Shown here in pieces: positions 7,935 to 19,781 of a DNA stretch of 64,000 nucleotides. The notes under the pieces were generated by a model. That model was given only the letters and a program-made list of their open reading frames with translations, was not told where the DNA came from and ran no database searches. Origin of the DNA: CAWATZ01 sp963784995 (GTDB lineage: Bacteria; Planctomycetota; Planctomycetia; Gemmatales; Gemmataceae); assembly GCA_963784995.1 (NCBI GenBank), contig CAWATZ010000016.1:1-64000 (forward strand), written 5' to 3'. Each line of letters begins with the position of its first letter. The stretch's first letter is position 1. A program made the position numbers and the translations under genes.

Positions 7935-8414
7935 TCAGCTGTCCTCGACCTGGCGAATGCGATCGCGCAGGCGGGCGGCCTCCTCATACGCTTCCTTGTT
8001 GATGGCATGCAAGAGCTGTTTGCGGAGCTGGACCAGCTCGCTCTGCTTTTGCTTGTTCTGGGGCAGCCGTTTGGGCACCTTGCCGCAGTGGCGGGTTTCG
8101 CCGTGGATGTTCTCCAGCAGGCGGACCAGCTCGTCGTGGAACTCCTGGTAATCGTGGGGACAACCCAGCCGGCCCTGGTTGCGGAAATCGAGGAACTTGA
8201 TGCCGCAGAGGGGGCACTCCCGCTGCATCGCCGGCGATTCCTCGACTTCTTCGCTATGCGGCAAACCTGGTTTGGAACTGGCCGGTTTGGACTGTGGCTC
8301 ATAAAGGTACTTATGGGCACACTCCTCACACAGGTGCAATTCCTCGATCTGCTCCTCGCTGATAATCTCAGTGATGTGCAGAGTTGCGGGTTTGTGGCAT
8401 TTCTGACACTTCAT
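7935..8414 (-). CDS. McsA-like zinc-finger/UVR-motif protein (second copy, intact)
   Basis: A ~159-residue protein with the same domain order as the next gene. The first zinc finger is formed by MKCQKCHKPATLHI and LHLCEECAHKY, the second by RECPLCGIKFLDF and GRLGCPHDYQEFH. A C-terminal UVR motif follows (LRKQLLHAINKEAYEEAARL). A proline/serine-rich linker (~residues 45-65) separates the fingers. The start could be either of two adjacent ATGs (8417 or 8414); I used the second. It lies 74 bp upstream of the other mcsA, on the same strand. Having two McsA proteins for one McsB suggests that they activate or target the kinase in different ways; this is an inference. Confidence 0.88.
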   Translation of the reverse strand: MKCQKCHKPATLHITEIISEEQIEELHLCEECAHKYLYEPQSKPASSKPGLPHSEEVEESPAMQRECPLCGIKFLDFRNQGRLGCPHDYQEFHDELVRLLENIHGETRHCGKVPKRLPQNKQKQSELVQLRKQLLHAINKEAYEEAARLRDRIRQVEDS

Positions 8415-8548
8415 CATTGCCGCGGTTCCCATCACGGACCAGCTTAAAGCTCTAGCGCCATTCTAACAGGGGGGGTAATGGTGTCAAGCAGAGCGTGAGT
8501 CCGCCCCCGCTTGCCCGATTTCCCCGGGTTGCGGGCATGACCCAGGGC

Positions 8549-8677
8549 GATGCCCTGCAACCCAGGGCGCTGCCCTGGGCTATCGTGTTGCGCCCCTTCG
8601 GGGCTTGTTGGCGGTTGTCTTCCGCCCCGAAGGGGCGCAACAGGATAGCCCAGGGCAACGCCCTGGGTTGCAAGGCC

Positions 8678-8680
<3 letters not shown>
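8549..8680. repeat. Long palindrome at the 3' end of ugd
   Basis: Arms of about 55 bp (8549-8604 and 8623-8680) flank an ~18-nt loop. The inner arm segments are GCGCCCCTTCGGGGC-type and the outer segments are built on CCCAGGGC/GCCCTGGG units. The right arm reaches into the TAG stop codon of the dehydrogenase gene at 8678-8680. One arm of the same family recurs at 60957-61015. The likely role is transcript end or mRNA protection, or a dispersed REP-like element. The rest of 8415-8548 shows nothing recognisable. Confidence 0.85.
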
Positions 8681-11427
<2,747 letters not shown>

Positions 11428-11431
<4 letters not shown>

Positions 11432-12376
11432 TGCGTCCTCCAGAAAGCCAGGATGTCCGTCAGCGTTTGCTCCAGGGTATAACGCGGTTTCCAGCCCGTC
11501 TCGCGCCGCAGCCGGCCGGTATCGACCCGGATCACCGACAGATCGGCCGAGCGCACCAGGTCGCTCCGTTGCCGGACCTCGACGCGGATTTTTGCCGCGG
11601 CCAGCAGCCGATCGAGGACTTCCTGCATGCTCCAGCTCTGTCCGGAGGCGACGTTGTAGGCCTCGCCGGTCCGGCCGTGTTCCATTAATAGCACGTAGGC
11701 GGCGACCACGTCGCGGACGTCGCTGAGGTCCCGGCTCGGGGTCAGGTTGCCGGTCTCCAGTACGGCCGGCGCCTGACCGCGCTCGATGGCGACGATCTGC
11801 CGGGCCCAGTTGGGGACGGCGTAGTGCTGAGCTTGCCGGGCCCCGATGTGATTGAATGGCCGGGCCCGGACAATGTCCAGCCCCGGATTGACCGCGTACT
11901 GGTAGCTGACCAGGTCGGCGGCCGCCTTGCTGCTGGCGTAGGGGGTGGTGGGCCGGAGCGGACTGTCCTCGTCCTGGGCCCGCGTCGGGTCGCTGCTGTC
12001 GCCGTAGACCAGGCCGCTGCCGACAAAGAGGATGCGCGACCGACCGCCCCAGCGGACCACGCCATCGTACAGGGCCCGGGTGGCGGTCAGGTTGCCGGCC
12101 CAGGCCTCGTCCGGCTCGCGGAAGGATTGGCCGGCGTTGGCGTAGCCGGCGAGATGGTAGATCTGCTCCGGCTGGACCTGGCGCAGCAGCGCCTCGACGT
12201 CGGCTGGCGAGCAGAGATCGCAGGCGTGCAGCCGGACCTGCCCGGCCAGGTGTGCGCAACCGGCGGGCCAGTCACTGCCCCGGCTGAGCCCGTGCAGTTC
12301 CACCCCACCGCGCAAGCAGCGCCTCGGCCAGATGGCCGCCCGCGAAGCCGGTCACTCCCGTCAGCAGGATGCGCAT
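11428..12376 (-). CDS. NAD-dependent GDP-sugar epimerase/reductase (RMD-like), frameshifted near 12307
   Basis: A short-chain dehydrogenase of about 315 residues. It starts at the ATG at 12376 (MRILLTGVTGFAGGHLAEALL, with the Rossmann GxxGxxG) and breaks at one extra base near 12307. It then continues as GVELHGLSRG to the end. The C-terminal frame shows YHLAGYANAGQSF, SGLVYGDS, and the catalytic YxxxK (TPYASSKAAADL), then ARPFNHIGARQ. The best fit is GDP-4-keto-6-deoxy-D-mannose reductase (GDP-rhamnose synthesis), because a GDP-mannose dehydratase gene lies directly upstream. Its stop overlaps the ugd start. Substrate assignment is from context and family resemblance only. Confidence 0.75.
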
Positions 12377-12410
12377 GCGTTCTTCGCTTCAGGAAGGAGG
12401 ACCCGGGGAC

Positions 12411-13409
12411 TCAGGCAGCCAGATGGCCGCCCGCGGTGGCGGCTTTCTCGGCCCGCACCCGGACCAGGTCCGCATCGACCATCATCCGGACCAGTTCGGG
12501 GAAGCTCACGGTCGGCTTCCAGCCGAGCTTGCTCCGTGCCTTGCTCGGATCGCCGATGAGCAAGTCTACTTCGGCCGGCCGGATCAGGCTCGGGTCTTGC
12601 ACCACGTATTTCTTCCAGTCCAGGCCAACGTGCTCGAAGGCGACCCGCACCAATTCGCCGACGGTGTGCGTCTCACCGGTGGCGATGACGTAATCGTCGG
12701 GCCTGTCTTGCTGGAGCATCATCCACATGGCGCGGACGTAATCGCCGGCAAAGCCCCAGTCGCGCTTGGCCTCCAGGTTCCCCAGGCGCAGCTCCTTCGC
12801 CAGCCCCAGCTTGATTCGAGCCGCCCCGTCGGTCACTTTGCGCGTGACGAACTCCTTACCCCTACGTGGACCCTCGTGGTTGAAGAGAATGCCACTACAA
12901 CAATACATATTGTAGCTTTCTCGGTAATTGACCGTGATCCAGTGGCCGTAGGCCTTGGCGACGCCATAGGGCGAGCGCGGGTAAAAGGGGGTCGATTCCG
13001 TTTGCGGGATTTCCTGCACCCGGCCGAACATCTCCGAGCTGCTCGCCTGGTAGAAGCGAATCCCTTTTGGGTCAAGGTGACGGATTGCTTCCAGGACGCG
13101 GGTGACGCCGATGCCCGTGAATTCCCCAGTGAGGACGGGCTGTTTCCAGCTCGTGGGCACAAAGCTCATGGCAGCGAGGTTGTAGACTTCGTGCGGCTTG
13201 ACGCTCTTCATGACGTCGATGATCGAGAGCTGGTCGAGCAGGTCGGCCTGGTGCAAGGTGATCTTGCCGGCCAGGTGAGCGATGCGCTCGAAGGTTTCGG
13301 TGCTGGCCCGGCGAACGATGCCATGAACCTCGTAGCCTTTCTCCAGCAGAAATTCAAACAGATGGGAGGCATCCTGCCCCGTGGCACCTGTGATCAACGC
13401 CCTTGGCAT
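12411..13409 (-). CDS. gmd: GDP-mannose 4,6-dehydratase
   Basis: This 332-residue SDR enzyme matches GMD closely. It has the cofactor motif GATGQDASHL at the N-terminus, HGIVRRAS, the active-site region SSSEMFG, the catalytic YxxxK in SPYGVAKAYGHW, and the FNHEGPRRGKEFVTRK segment typical of GMD. It converts GDP-D-mannose to GDP-4-keto-6-deoxy-D-mannose, the precursor for GDP-rhamnose or GDP-fucose. The ribosome site AAAGGAG lies at the usual distance from the ATG. The next gene, 34 bp downstream, encodes the likely reductase for its product. The second residue after GQD is Ala rather than Gly, a mild variation. Confidence 0.93.
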   Translation of the reverse strand: MPRALITGATGQDASHLFEFLLEKGYEVHGIVRRASTETFERIAHLAGKITLHQADLLDQLSIIDVMKSVKPHEVYNLAAMSFVPTSWKQPVLTGEFTGIGVTRVLEAIRHLDPKGIRFYQASSSEMFGRVQEIPQTESTPFYPRSPYGVAKAYGHWITVNYRESYNMYCCSGILFNHEGPRRGKEFVTRKVTDGAARIKLGLAKELRLGNLEAKRDWGFAGDYVRAMWMMLQQDRPDDYVIATGETHTVGELVRVAFEHVGLDWKKYVVQDPSLIRPAEVDLLIGDPSKARSKLGWKPTVSFPELVRMMVDADLVRVRAEKAATAGGHLAA

Positions 13410-13450
13410 ATCGCTTCTCCTTTCGCTTCATGCCTCTGGAGAGTCGGAAG

Positions 13451-14458
13451 TTAGCGCCCGCCGTACTGCCGTTCATAGTAGTGGAGATATTCCCCGCTGC
13501 GGACCCTGGCCACCCAGTCGCCGTTCTGCCGATACCACTCCACCGTCTGCTTCAGTCCTTCCTCGAAGGGAATCGTCGGCTTCCACCCCAGTTCGCGCTC
13601 GGCCTTGCTGCAATCGATGGCGTAGCGGCGGTCGTGGCCCGGCCGGTCCTTGACGTAGCGGATCAGCGAGTCCGGCTTGCCCAGCAGGCGCAGCAGGGTG
13701 TGGGTCAGATCCAGGTTGGTCTTCTCGCAGCGGCCGCCGAGGTTGTAAACCTCGCCGGCCCGGCCGGCCTTCCAGACGTGGTAGATGCCGGCGCAGTGGT
13801 CGCGCACGTGGATCCAGTCGCGGACGTTGAGGCCGTCGCCGTAGACCGGCACCTGCTCGTTGCGCTGCAGGTTGGTGATGAACAGCGGAATCAGCTTCTC
13901 GGGGAACTGGTAGGGGCCGTAGTTATTGGAGCAGCGCGTGATCAGCGCGGGCAGGCCGAAGGTGTGGACGTAGCTGCGCACCAGCAGGTCGGCAGCGGCC
14001 TTGCTGGCGGCGTAGGGACTGTTCGGGGCCAGCGGCGTTTCCTCGGTGAAAAAGCCTGTTTCTCCTAGACTTCCGTACACTTCATCAGTCCCGATTTGAA
14101 TGACGCGCTTCACCCCGGCGGCCCGGGCGGCGTCGAGCAGGATCTGGGTGCCGAGGACGTTGGTGCGGACAAACGGCCCGCTGTCCAGGATGCTGCGATC
14201 GACATGACTTTCGGCGGCGAAGTTGACGATGGAGTGGACCCCCTGGACCGCGGCGCGGACGGCCTGGGGATCGGTGACGTCGCCCTTGACGAAGCGGTAG
14301 CGCGGATGGCGGGCGACGGCCGACAGGTTGTCGAGGTTGCCGGCATAGGTGAGGCAGTCGAAGTTGACGATGGCGACCTCGGGGTCGGTCTCCAGCAGGT
14401 AGTGGATGAAGTTGCTGCCGATGAAACCGCAACCGCCGGTCACGAGCATGGTGAGCAT
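13451..14458 (-). CDS. rfbB: dTDP-glucose 4,6-dehydratase
   Basis: A protein of 335 residues with the extended-SDR pattern of RfbB/RmlB: TGGCGFIGSNF, the catalytic Asp-Glu pair in IGTDEVYGSLG, SPYAASKAAADLLVRSY with YxxxK, and ITRCSNNYGPYQFPEKLIP, specific for this enzyme. It makes dTDP-4-keto-6-deoxy-glucose, entry to dTDP-rhamnose and related sugars. The start was set at the ATG at 14458 (MLTMLVTGG); the ATG at 14449 is equally possible, and the longer frame upstream is not needed. It is the first gene of the four-gene nucleotide-sugar operon. No other rml genes are in the window. Confidence 0.93.
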   Translation of the reverse strand: MLTMLVTGGCGFIGSNFIHYLLETDPEVAIVNFDCLTYAGNLDNLSAVARHPRYRFVKGDVTDPQAVRAAVQGVHSIVNFAAESHVDRSILDSGPFVRTNVLGTQILLDAARAAGVKRVIQIGTDEVYGSLGETGFFTEETPLAPNSPYAASKAAADLLVRSYVHTFGLPALITRCSNNYGPYQFPEKLIPLFITNLQRNEQVPVYGDGLNVRDWIHVRDHCAGIYHVWKAGRAGEVYNLGGRCEKTNLDLTHTLLRLLGKPDSLIRYVKDRPGHDRRYAIDCSKAERELGWKPTIPFEEGLKQTVEWYRQNGDWVARVRSGEYLHYYERQYGGR

Positions 14459-14556
14459 GTTCAACTGTCCGTGGGCGCCTGGTGATCCAGGATGGAGGAT
14501 ACCGCCCCGCACGGGGGCAAGTCAAGAAAGGCTGGGCGACAGGGGAAACAGACCGG

Positions 14557-17037
14557 TCAGCGCCGCCGGGCCCGCCAGATCTGCACCCCGGTCTTGTATT
14601 CCCAGACGCTCTTTCCCGCCCGATCAAGTTCGGTCACCAGTTGATTGGAGCCGGTGGCAACCAGCACGTGCCCGTTGGGCAGCCGCGTGGCCGTGACGAT
14701 TCCCGGCACAGGGGCTTGCCAGAGGAGCTTGCCTTCGGCGTCCACTTCCCACAGGCGGTTCTCGTTATGCTGCGAAATCACGATCCGGCCCTGGGCTGTC
14801 ACGTCAATGCCGGAGGGCCAGCCGGAACTGGAACTGCGGCCGGAAGGAAAGCGCTTCAGTTCCTTGCCGTCCGAGGCGAGGCGAACACACTGGCCGGCCC
14901 CGTCCAGGCAGGTGATGACGCCATCCCGGGACCGGTAAGCCGCCTCCACGCCTGCATAAGGCCGGCTCCAGACGGTCTTGCCGCTGCGATCGACTTCCAG
15001 CAATTCCTGATTGGTGGCGATGAAGGTGTTGCCATTGCCCAGACGCTGGGCGTTGACCGGATTGCCTTTCAGACCTTCGCGTTGCCACAGGATTTCGCCC
15101 TTGAGATTGCGTTCGGACACCCGCATGCCATGGAACTCCGCTATCAGCAGCCGGTTGCCGGGAAGTACGTGGGCGTCCACGGGAAACTGCAAATTGCCAA
15201 TGACCCAGAGCGGCTTGCCATCCCGTCCAAGCTCCATCACCTTGCCGGGGTTGCCTCCCTCCACCAGGAGCGTGTAGCCCAGCAGGCGCGTATAGTCGTC
15301 CAGAACGGCCAGGTCGATGGAGGACCCGGCCTGCTTCCACCAGCCGGCCCAGGCGTCGCGGCGCTGGCGACGGCCGGCCGTGTCCGAAGCCGGCTCGAGC
15401 CTGGGTGCGGCTTCGCCGGCCAGGCGATACAGAAACTCCTCCGCTTCGCTGCTGCTGTCACAGGGCTCCTCGGCAACAGACTCGATCAGCACCGGAATCG
15501 CCAGGCGATCCCGCTTACTGGCAAGGGCCAGGGCGGTGCGCAGCCGAACCAGCTGGTCGGCATCGCGCAGCAGCTTGCGGACGGCGGCGCGTTGCTCCAG
15601 GGCGCCCGCGGCCAGGATGGCCTCGGCAGCAGCCAGGCGACGCAGCGGCAGTGGATCGTCCAGCGCTCGCGCCAGGGCCGGCTCCAGTTTGCCGTCACGC
15701 CGAGCCAGGGCGGCCAGCGCCTTGCGCGCCTCGTCGGTCCTGTTATCGTTCTCGGCAAAGGGGAGATAGTCCAGCAACGCCTCCACGGCCCCGGCCGGCT
15801 TGCGCACACCCAGCAGCCGCAAGACAGGTTCCGGCAGAGGCTTGCCGCCCTTGTCGGCAATGTCCTTGAGACACTCCTCGGCCCGCCGCGCCCGTTCCGC
15901 GTCCGTGCTGCGGGTGGCCTCACGCAGCAGCGGCACGGCCAGCGCTGCAAATTCGGCCAGCTCGGCGGAGGCGATCTGGCGCACCTGGAAGTCGTCATCG
16001 CCCAGTTTCTCGATCAGGGCCAGCACCCGGGCCCGATCCTTGTTGCTGAGCGTGTGCCGCCGCACCAGGGCCAGCAGAGCGGGTCCGTCGCTGCTGCGCC
16101 ACCAGCCGGCCCAGGCAGCGCGGCGAATGCTCCGGGCGATCGCCTCGTCGCCCTGGGGCGTGCTCGGTCCCCACTCGCCCGCCAGCCGGTGCAGCAATTC
16201 CTCGATTGGCCTGTGCCGCGGCGGTTGAACCTCGGCCAGCAGTTCAATGAGAGCGGGCACTCCTTCGAGGTCGTTGGCCTCGGCCAGGGCCAGGGCCACT
16301 CGGAGGCGGACCAGCCCTTTGGGATCATTCAGCAGCTTGCGGACTGCTGGCCGCGCTTCGGGGTGATCCTTGCCGGCGAGGGCGCTGCCGGCCACGGCGC
16401 GGCGCAGCGCCACGGCATCCGTCAGCGCGGCCAGCAAGGCAGGGTGCGGTTTGTCGTTGGCATAAGCCAGCGCAGTCAGAGCCGTGGCCGCTTCCTCCAC
16501 CAGCAGAGGAGTCTCGGCCGCCGGCAGGTAGGCCAGCAGCGCCTCCACGGCCCCGGCCGGTTTGCGATGGACCAGCAGCCGTGCGGCCGCGGCAGGTACG
16601 GCCGTGGCGCCTTCTGTTTCGATCAGCTGGAGGCAGCGCTGGGCCCGGCCAGCCAACTCGGGATCGCCCAGGTCGTTGGCCGTTCGACGCAGCAGAGGCA
16701 ACGCGGCTGTGCCATGACCCAGGAGAACGCGAGCGGCACGCGAGCGGACAGCAGGCTCCTCGTCATTCAGACGGCCGATCCAGGCGATAAGTCCTTCCTT
16801 GTCGATCGCTTGCTGGGCTCGTTGCTGGAAGAACTCCACCAGGGAAGGGCCATCGACACGCAGGCCCGCGGCCCGGAGCTGCTGTTCGTCCTGGCTGACC
16901 GGTGTGAGGTCCGCGGCTGCCGCAGGCCCCGCAGGGACGACTTTGGCTTGCGGAAGGTTGCCCGGCTGTTGGCCCAGCGCCGCGACAGCCACGGTGCAAA
17001 GCAGGGTCGCGAACGTCAGCCATGCTGCGCTGCGCAT
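14557..17037 (-). CDS. Secreted HEAT-repeat / PQQ-like beta-propeller protein (paralog 1)
   Basis: An 826-residue protein with a signal peptide (MRSAAWLTFATLLCTVAVAALG). A helical HEAT-repeat region spans ~80-545, with repeated units such as VRLRVALALAEANDLEGVPALI and AGAVEALLAYLP. A C-terminal ~250-residue propeller follows from ~575, with repeated GKPLWVIGNLQFP-, GKTVWSRP-, GKLLWQAPVPG- and GKSVWEYKTG-type blades (PQQ/quinoprotein-like or arylsulfotransferase-like). It ends in RARRR. The ATG at 17037 follows AAGGAGTGCCTC. The gene directly upstream is a close paralog with the same leader, so this is a recent tandem duplication. The likely place is the periplasm or cell surface; no enzyme activity can be assigned. 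Confidence 0.8.
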   Translation of the reverse strand: MRSAAWLTFATLLCTVAVAALGQQPGNLPQAKVVPAGPAAAADLTPVSQDEQQLRAAGLRVDGPSLVEFFQQRAQQAIDKEGLIAWIGRLNDEEPAVRSRAARVLLGHGTAALPLLRRTANDLGDPELAGRAQRCLQLIETEGATAVPAAAARLLVHRKPAGAVEALLAYLPAAETPLLVEEAATALTALAYANDKPHPALLAALTDAVALRRAVAGSALAGKDHPEARPAVRKLLNDPKGLVRLRVALALAEANDLEGVPALIELLAEVQPPRHRPIEELLHRLAGEWGPSTPQGDEAIARSIRRAAWAGWWRSSDGPALLALVRRHTLSNKDRARVLALIEKLGDDDFQVRQIASAELAEFAALAVPLLREATRSTDAERARRAEECLKDIADKGGKPLPEPVLRLLGVRKPAGAVEALLDYLPFAENDNRTDEARKALAALARRDGKLEPALARALDDPLPLRRLAAAEAILAAGALEQRAAVRKLLRDADQLVRLRTALALASKRDRLAIPVLIESVAEEPCDSSSEAEEFLYRLAGEAAPRLEPASDTAGRRQRRDAWAGWWKQAGSSIDLAVLDDYTRLLGYTLLVEGGNPGKVMELGRDGKPLWVIGNLQFPVDAHVLPGNRLLIAEFHGMRVSERNLKGEILWQREGLKGNPVNAQRLGNGNTFIATNQELLEVDRSGKTVWSRPYAGVEAAYRSRDGVITCLDGAGQCVRLASDGKELKRFPSGRSSSSGWPSGIDVTAQGRIVISQHNENRLWEVDAEGKLLWQAPVPGIVTATRLPNGHVLVATGSNQLVTELDRAGKSVWEYKTGVQIWRARRR

Positions 17038-17110
17038 CGAGGCACTCCTTGACTGAATGAAGGGGTCCCAGGGATGATCCTATCCCCGCAAGGGAAAAGG
17101 GACACGTCGG

Positions 17111-19600
17111 TCAGCGCCGCCGGGCCCGAAAGACCTGCATGCCGGCCTTGTGTTCCCAGACGACCTTGCCCGCCCGGTCCAGCTCGATCACGGACGACTG
17201 GGCGTTGCCGGCAACCAGCGTATGTCCGTTGCGGAGGCGCGTGGCGGAGATGATTCCCGGCGTGGCGGCTTGCCAGAGGACCTTGCCTTCCGCGTCCAGT
17301 TCCCACACCCGGTTCTCGTTGGGCTGGGCGATCAGGATCCGGCCGCCGCCGACGTCGAGGCCGCTGGTAAACCCACCCGTCCGGCCGGACGGAAACCGCT
17401 TCAGCTCCTTGCCCGCGGCCGAGAGCCGGATGCACTGACCGGAGCTTTCCAGGCAAGTGATGCTTCCATCGCGGGATTTGTGAGCCGCGTCCAGATGCGG
17501 TGTCGCCTGGCTCCAGACCGTTTTCCCGGCACGATCGACCTCGAGCAAGCCGCTGTCCAGGGCGATGAACGTATTGCCGTTGGCCAGCCGCTGCGCGTTG
17601 ACCGGCCTGCCGTTCAGCCCCTCCTTTTGCCACAGGACGTGGCCCTTGAAATCGCGTTCGGTCACGCGATTGGCCCCGTACTCCGCGATCAGGACGCGGT
17701 CCCCGGGCAAAACGACGGCGTCCACGGGCCCCGCCACCCCCGTGATGGTCCAGCGCGGCTTGCCGTCCCGGCCCAGTTCCAGGACCTGGTGGTTGCTGTA
17801 ACACGCCAGCAGGGTGTATCCCAGCTGGTGCGCATGATTGTCGAGGACGGCGAGATCGACCGAGGAACCGGCCTCCTTCCACCACCGGGCCCAGCTGTCG
17901 CGGCGCTGACGGCGGCCGGCGGTGCCGCCGCCCGGCTCGCTCTTTGGTCCGCCGTCACCGGCCAGGCGATACAGGATTTCCTCCGCTTCCGCGCTGGCGT
18001 CGGAGGGCTCCTCGGCCAGCGACTCGATCAGCACGGGGATCGCTTCCCGATCCCGCTTCAGCGCCAGGGCCACGGCGACCCGGTGGCGCACCAGCGGCTC
18101 GGCGTCGCGCAGCAGCTTGCGCACGTTGTCGCGTTGTTCCAGGGCGCCCGCGGCCAGGATGGCCTCGGCCGCGGCCAGCCGCCGCAGCGGCAGCGGATCT
18201 TCCAGCGCTCGCACCAGGGCTGGCTCGAGCCGACCTTCACGCAGGGCCAGGGCGGCCAGCGCTCTGCGCGTTTCCTCGCTTCGCTGTTCGTTCTCGGCAA
18301 AGGGCAAGTAATCCAGCAGCGCCTCGACAGCGCCGGCCGGCCGGCGGATGCTCAGCAGCCGCAAGACCGGTTCGGGCAGAGGCTTGCCGCCCTTGTCGGC
18401 GATGTCCTTGAGACACTCCTCGGCCCGCCGCGCCCGTTCCGCGTCCGTGCTGCGGGTGGCCTCACGCAGCAGCGGCACGGCCAGGGCGCCAAACTCGATC
18501 AGCTCGGTGGAGGCGATCTGGCGCACCTGGAAGTCGTCATCGCCCAGTTTCTCGATCAGGGCCAGCACCCGGGCCCGGTCCTTGCCGCCGAGGACGTGCC
18601 GGCGCACCTGGGCCAGCAGGGCCGGGCCGTCGCTGTTGCGCCACCAGCCGGCCCAGGCATCCCGGCGAATCCGCCGGGCGACCTCATCGTCGCCCTGGGG
18701 CGTGATCGGCCCCCATTCGCCGGCCAGCCGGAGCAGCAGGTTCTCGATGGGCTTGTGCTGTGGCGTCGGCACCTCGGCCAGCAGGCCGATGAGGACCGGC
18801 ACGCCGTCGAGGTCGCTGGCCTCGGCCAGGGCCAGGGCGACGCGGAGGCGGACCAGCGCCTTGGGATCGCGCAGCAGCTTGCGCACGGCCGGCCGGGCTT
18901 CGGGATGCTCCTTGCCGGCCAGAGCGCTGCCGGCCACGGCACGGCGCAGAGGCAGCTCATCGGTCAGCGCCTTCAGCAAGGCGGCGTGCGGTTTGTCACC
19001 CGGATAAGCGAGGGCCGTGAGGGCGGCAGCCACTTCCTCAACCAGGGGTGGAGTCTCGGCCGCCGGCAGGTAGGCCAGCAGCGCTTCCACGGCCCCGTCC
19101 GGCTTGCGCTGGACCAGCAGACGAGCGGCCGCGGCGGGAACAACCGTGGTGCCTTCGCCCTCGATCAGGTGGATGCAGCGCTGGACCCGGCCGGCCAGTT
19201 CGGGATCGCCCAGGTCGTTGGCCGCACGCCGCAGTTGGGGCAAGGCCGCCGTGCCATGGCCCAGCAGCAGGCGCGTGGCCCGAGAACGGACGGCGGGGTC
19301 CTCGTCATTGAGCCGCCGAATCCAGGCGTTGAGCCCGTCGGCGTCGGTGGTCTGCTGCGCTCGCTGGCGGAAGAACTCCACCAGGGCGGGACCATCGACG
19401 CGCAGACCGGCAGTTCGGAGCTTTTGCTCGTCCTGGGCGACGGGGTTGAGGTCCGCGGCCGCCGGGGTGGGCGCGGCTGGCACGACGGATGCAGCCGGCA
19501 ATGGGGGCAGTGCGCCCCCCGGGTTAATGCGCTGACCCGGCGCGGCAGAAACGACAATACCGAGAAGAACCACCGACAGAGACCATGATTCGTTGCGCAT
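17111..19600 (-). CDS. Secreted HEAT-repeat / PQQ-like beta-propeller protein (paralog 2)
   Basis: An 829-residue protein with the same architecture as its neighbour. The signal peptide (MRNESWSLSVVLLGIVVSAAPG) is followed by a proline/alanine-rich linker, HEAT repeats, and a C-terminal propeller with blades such as GKPRWTITGVAGP, GHVLWQKEGLNG and GKVVWEHKAGMQV. It ends FRARRR. The start at 19600 is fixed by AAGGAG 7 nt upstream; the frame is open further upstream but without support. Long stretches of the helical part are nearly identical to paralog 1 (KDRARVLALIEKLGDDDF). The propellers differ more. It lies 73 bp upstream of paralog 1 and is probably cotranscribed with it. Confidence 0.8.
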   Translation of the reverse strand: MRNESWSLSVVLLGIVVSAAPGQRINPGGALPPLPAASVVPAAPTPAAADLNPVAQDEQKLRTAGLRVDGPALVEFFRQRAQQTTDADGLNAWIRRLNDEDPAVRSRATRLLLGHGTAALPQLRRAANDLGDPELAGRVQRCIHLIEGEGTTVVPAAAARLLVQRKPDGAVEALLAYLPAAETPPLVEEVAAALTALAYPGDKPHAALLKALTDELPLRRAVAGSALAGKEHPEARPAVRKLLRDPKALVRLRVALALAEASDLDGVPVLIGLLAEVPTPQHKPIENLLLRLAGEWGPITPQGDDEVARRIRRDAWAGWWRNSDGPALLAQVRRHVLGGKDRARVLALIEKLGDDDFQVRQIASTELIEFGALAVPLLREATRSTDAERARRAEECLKDIADKGGKPLPEPVLRLLSIRRPAGAVEALLDYLPFAENEQRSEETRRALAALALREGRLEPALVRALEDPLPLRRLAAAEAILAAGALEQRDNVRKLLRDAEPLVRHRVAVALALKRDREAIPVLIESLAEEPSDASAEAEEILYRLAGDGGPKSEPGGGTAGRRQRRDSWARWWKEAGSSVDLAVLDNHAHQLGYTLLACYSNHQVLELGRDGKPRWTITGVAGPVDAVVLPGDRVLIAEYGANRVTERDFKGHVLWQKEGLNGRPVNAQRLANGNTFIALDSGLLEVDRAGKTVWSQATPHLDAAHKSRDGSITCLESSGQCIRLSAAGKELKRFPSGRTGGFTSGLDVGGGRILIAQPNENRVWELDAEGKVLWQAATPGIISATRLRNGHTLVAGNAQSSVIELDRAGKVVWEHKAGMQVFRARRR

Positions 19601-19687
19601 GGAGGCACTCCTTGCCGGGAACTGAAGGTTTACCCAGGATGATCGTATCACCCCAGCGGTGGTTTGCCAAGCGGGTCGTCTCAACGG

Positions 19688-19748
19688 CGCAGGCTAAAGC
19701 CGGCGGCTACCGTTGGTCGTTGCCGGTAGCCGCCGGCTTTAGCCTGCG
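19688..19748. repeat. GCAGGCTAAAGCC-type palindrome, copy 1
   Basis: Perfect 24-bp arms (19688-19711 and 19725-19748) flank a 13-nt loop. The element lies between the start of the HEAT/propeller gene and the end of the haemoglobin-domain gene, both on the minus strand. A related, longer copy is at 44483-44570. Confidence 0.88.
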
Positions 19749-19781
19749 TCCTTGGGATCAAACTCGTGCAGGAACCCTCCC

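Noticed and set aside
14482..17052. 856-codon open frame on the plus strand
   Set aside because: Antisense of the other HEAT/propeller paralog, with the same type of low-information composition.
17150..19588. 812-codon open frame on the plus strand
   Set aside because: It lies exactly opposite the HEAT/propeller gene, has a biased Gln/Gly/Arg composition and no domain. It is the antisense shadow of a GC-rich gene.
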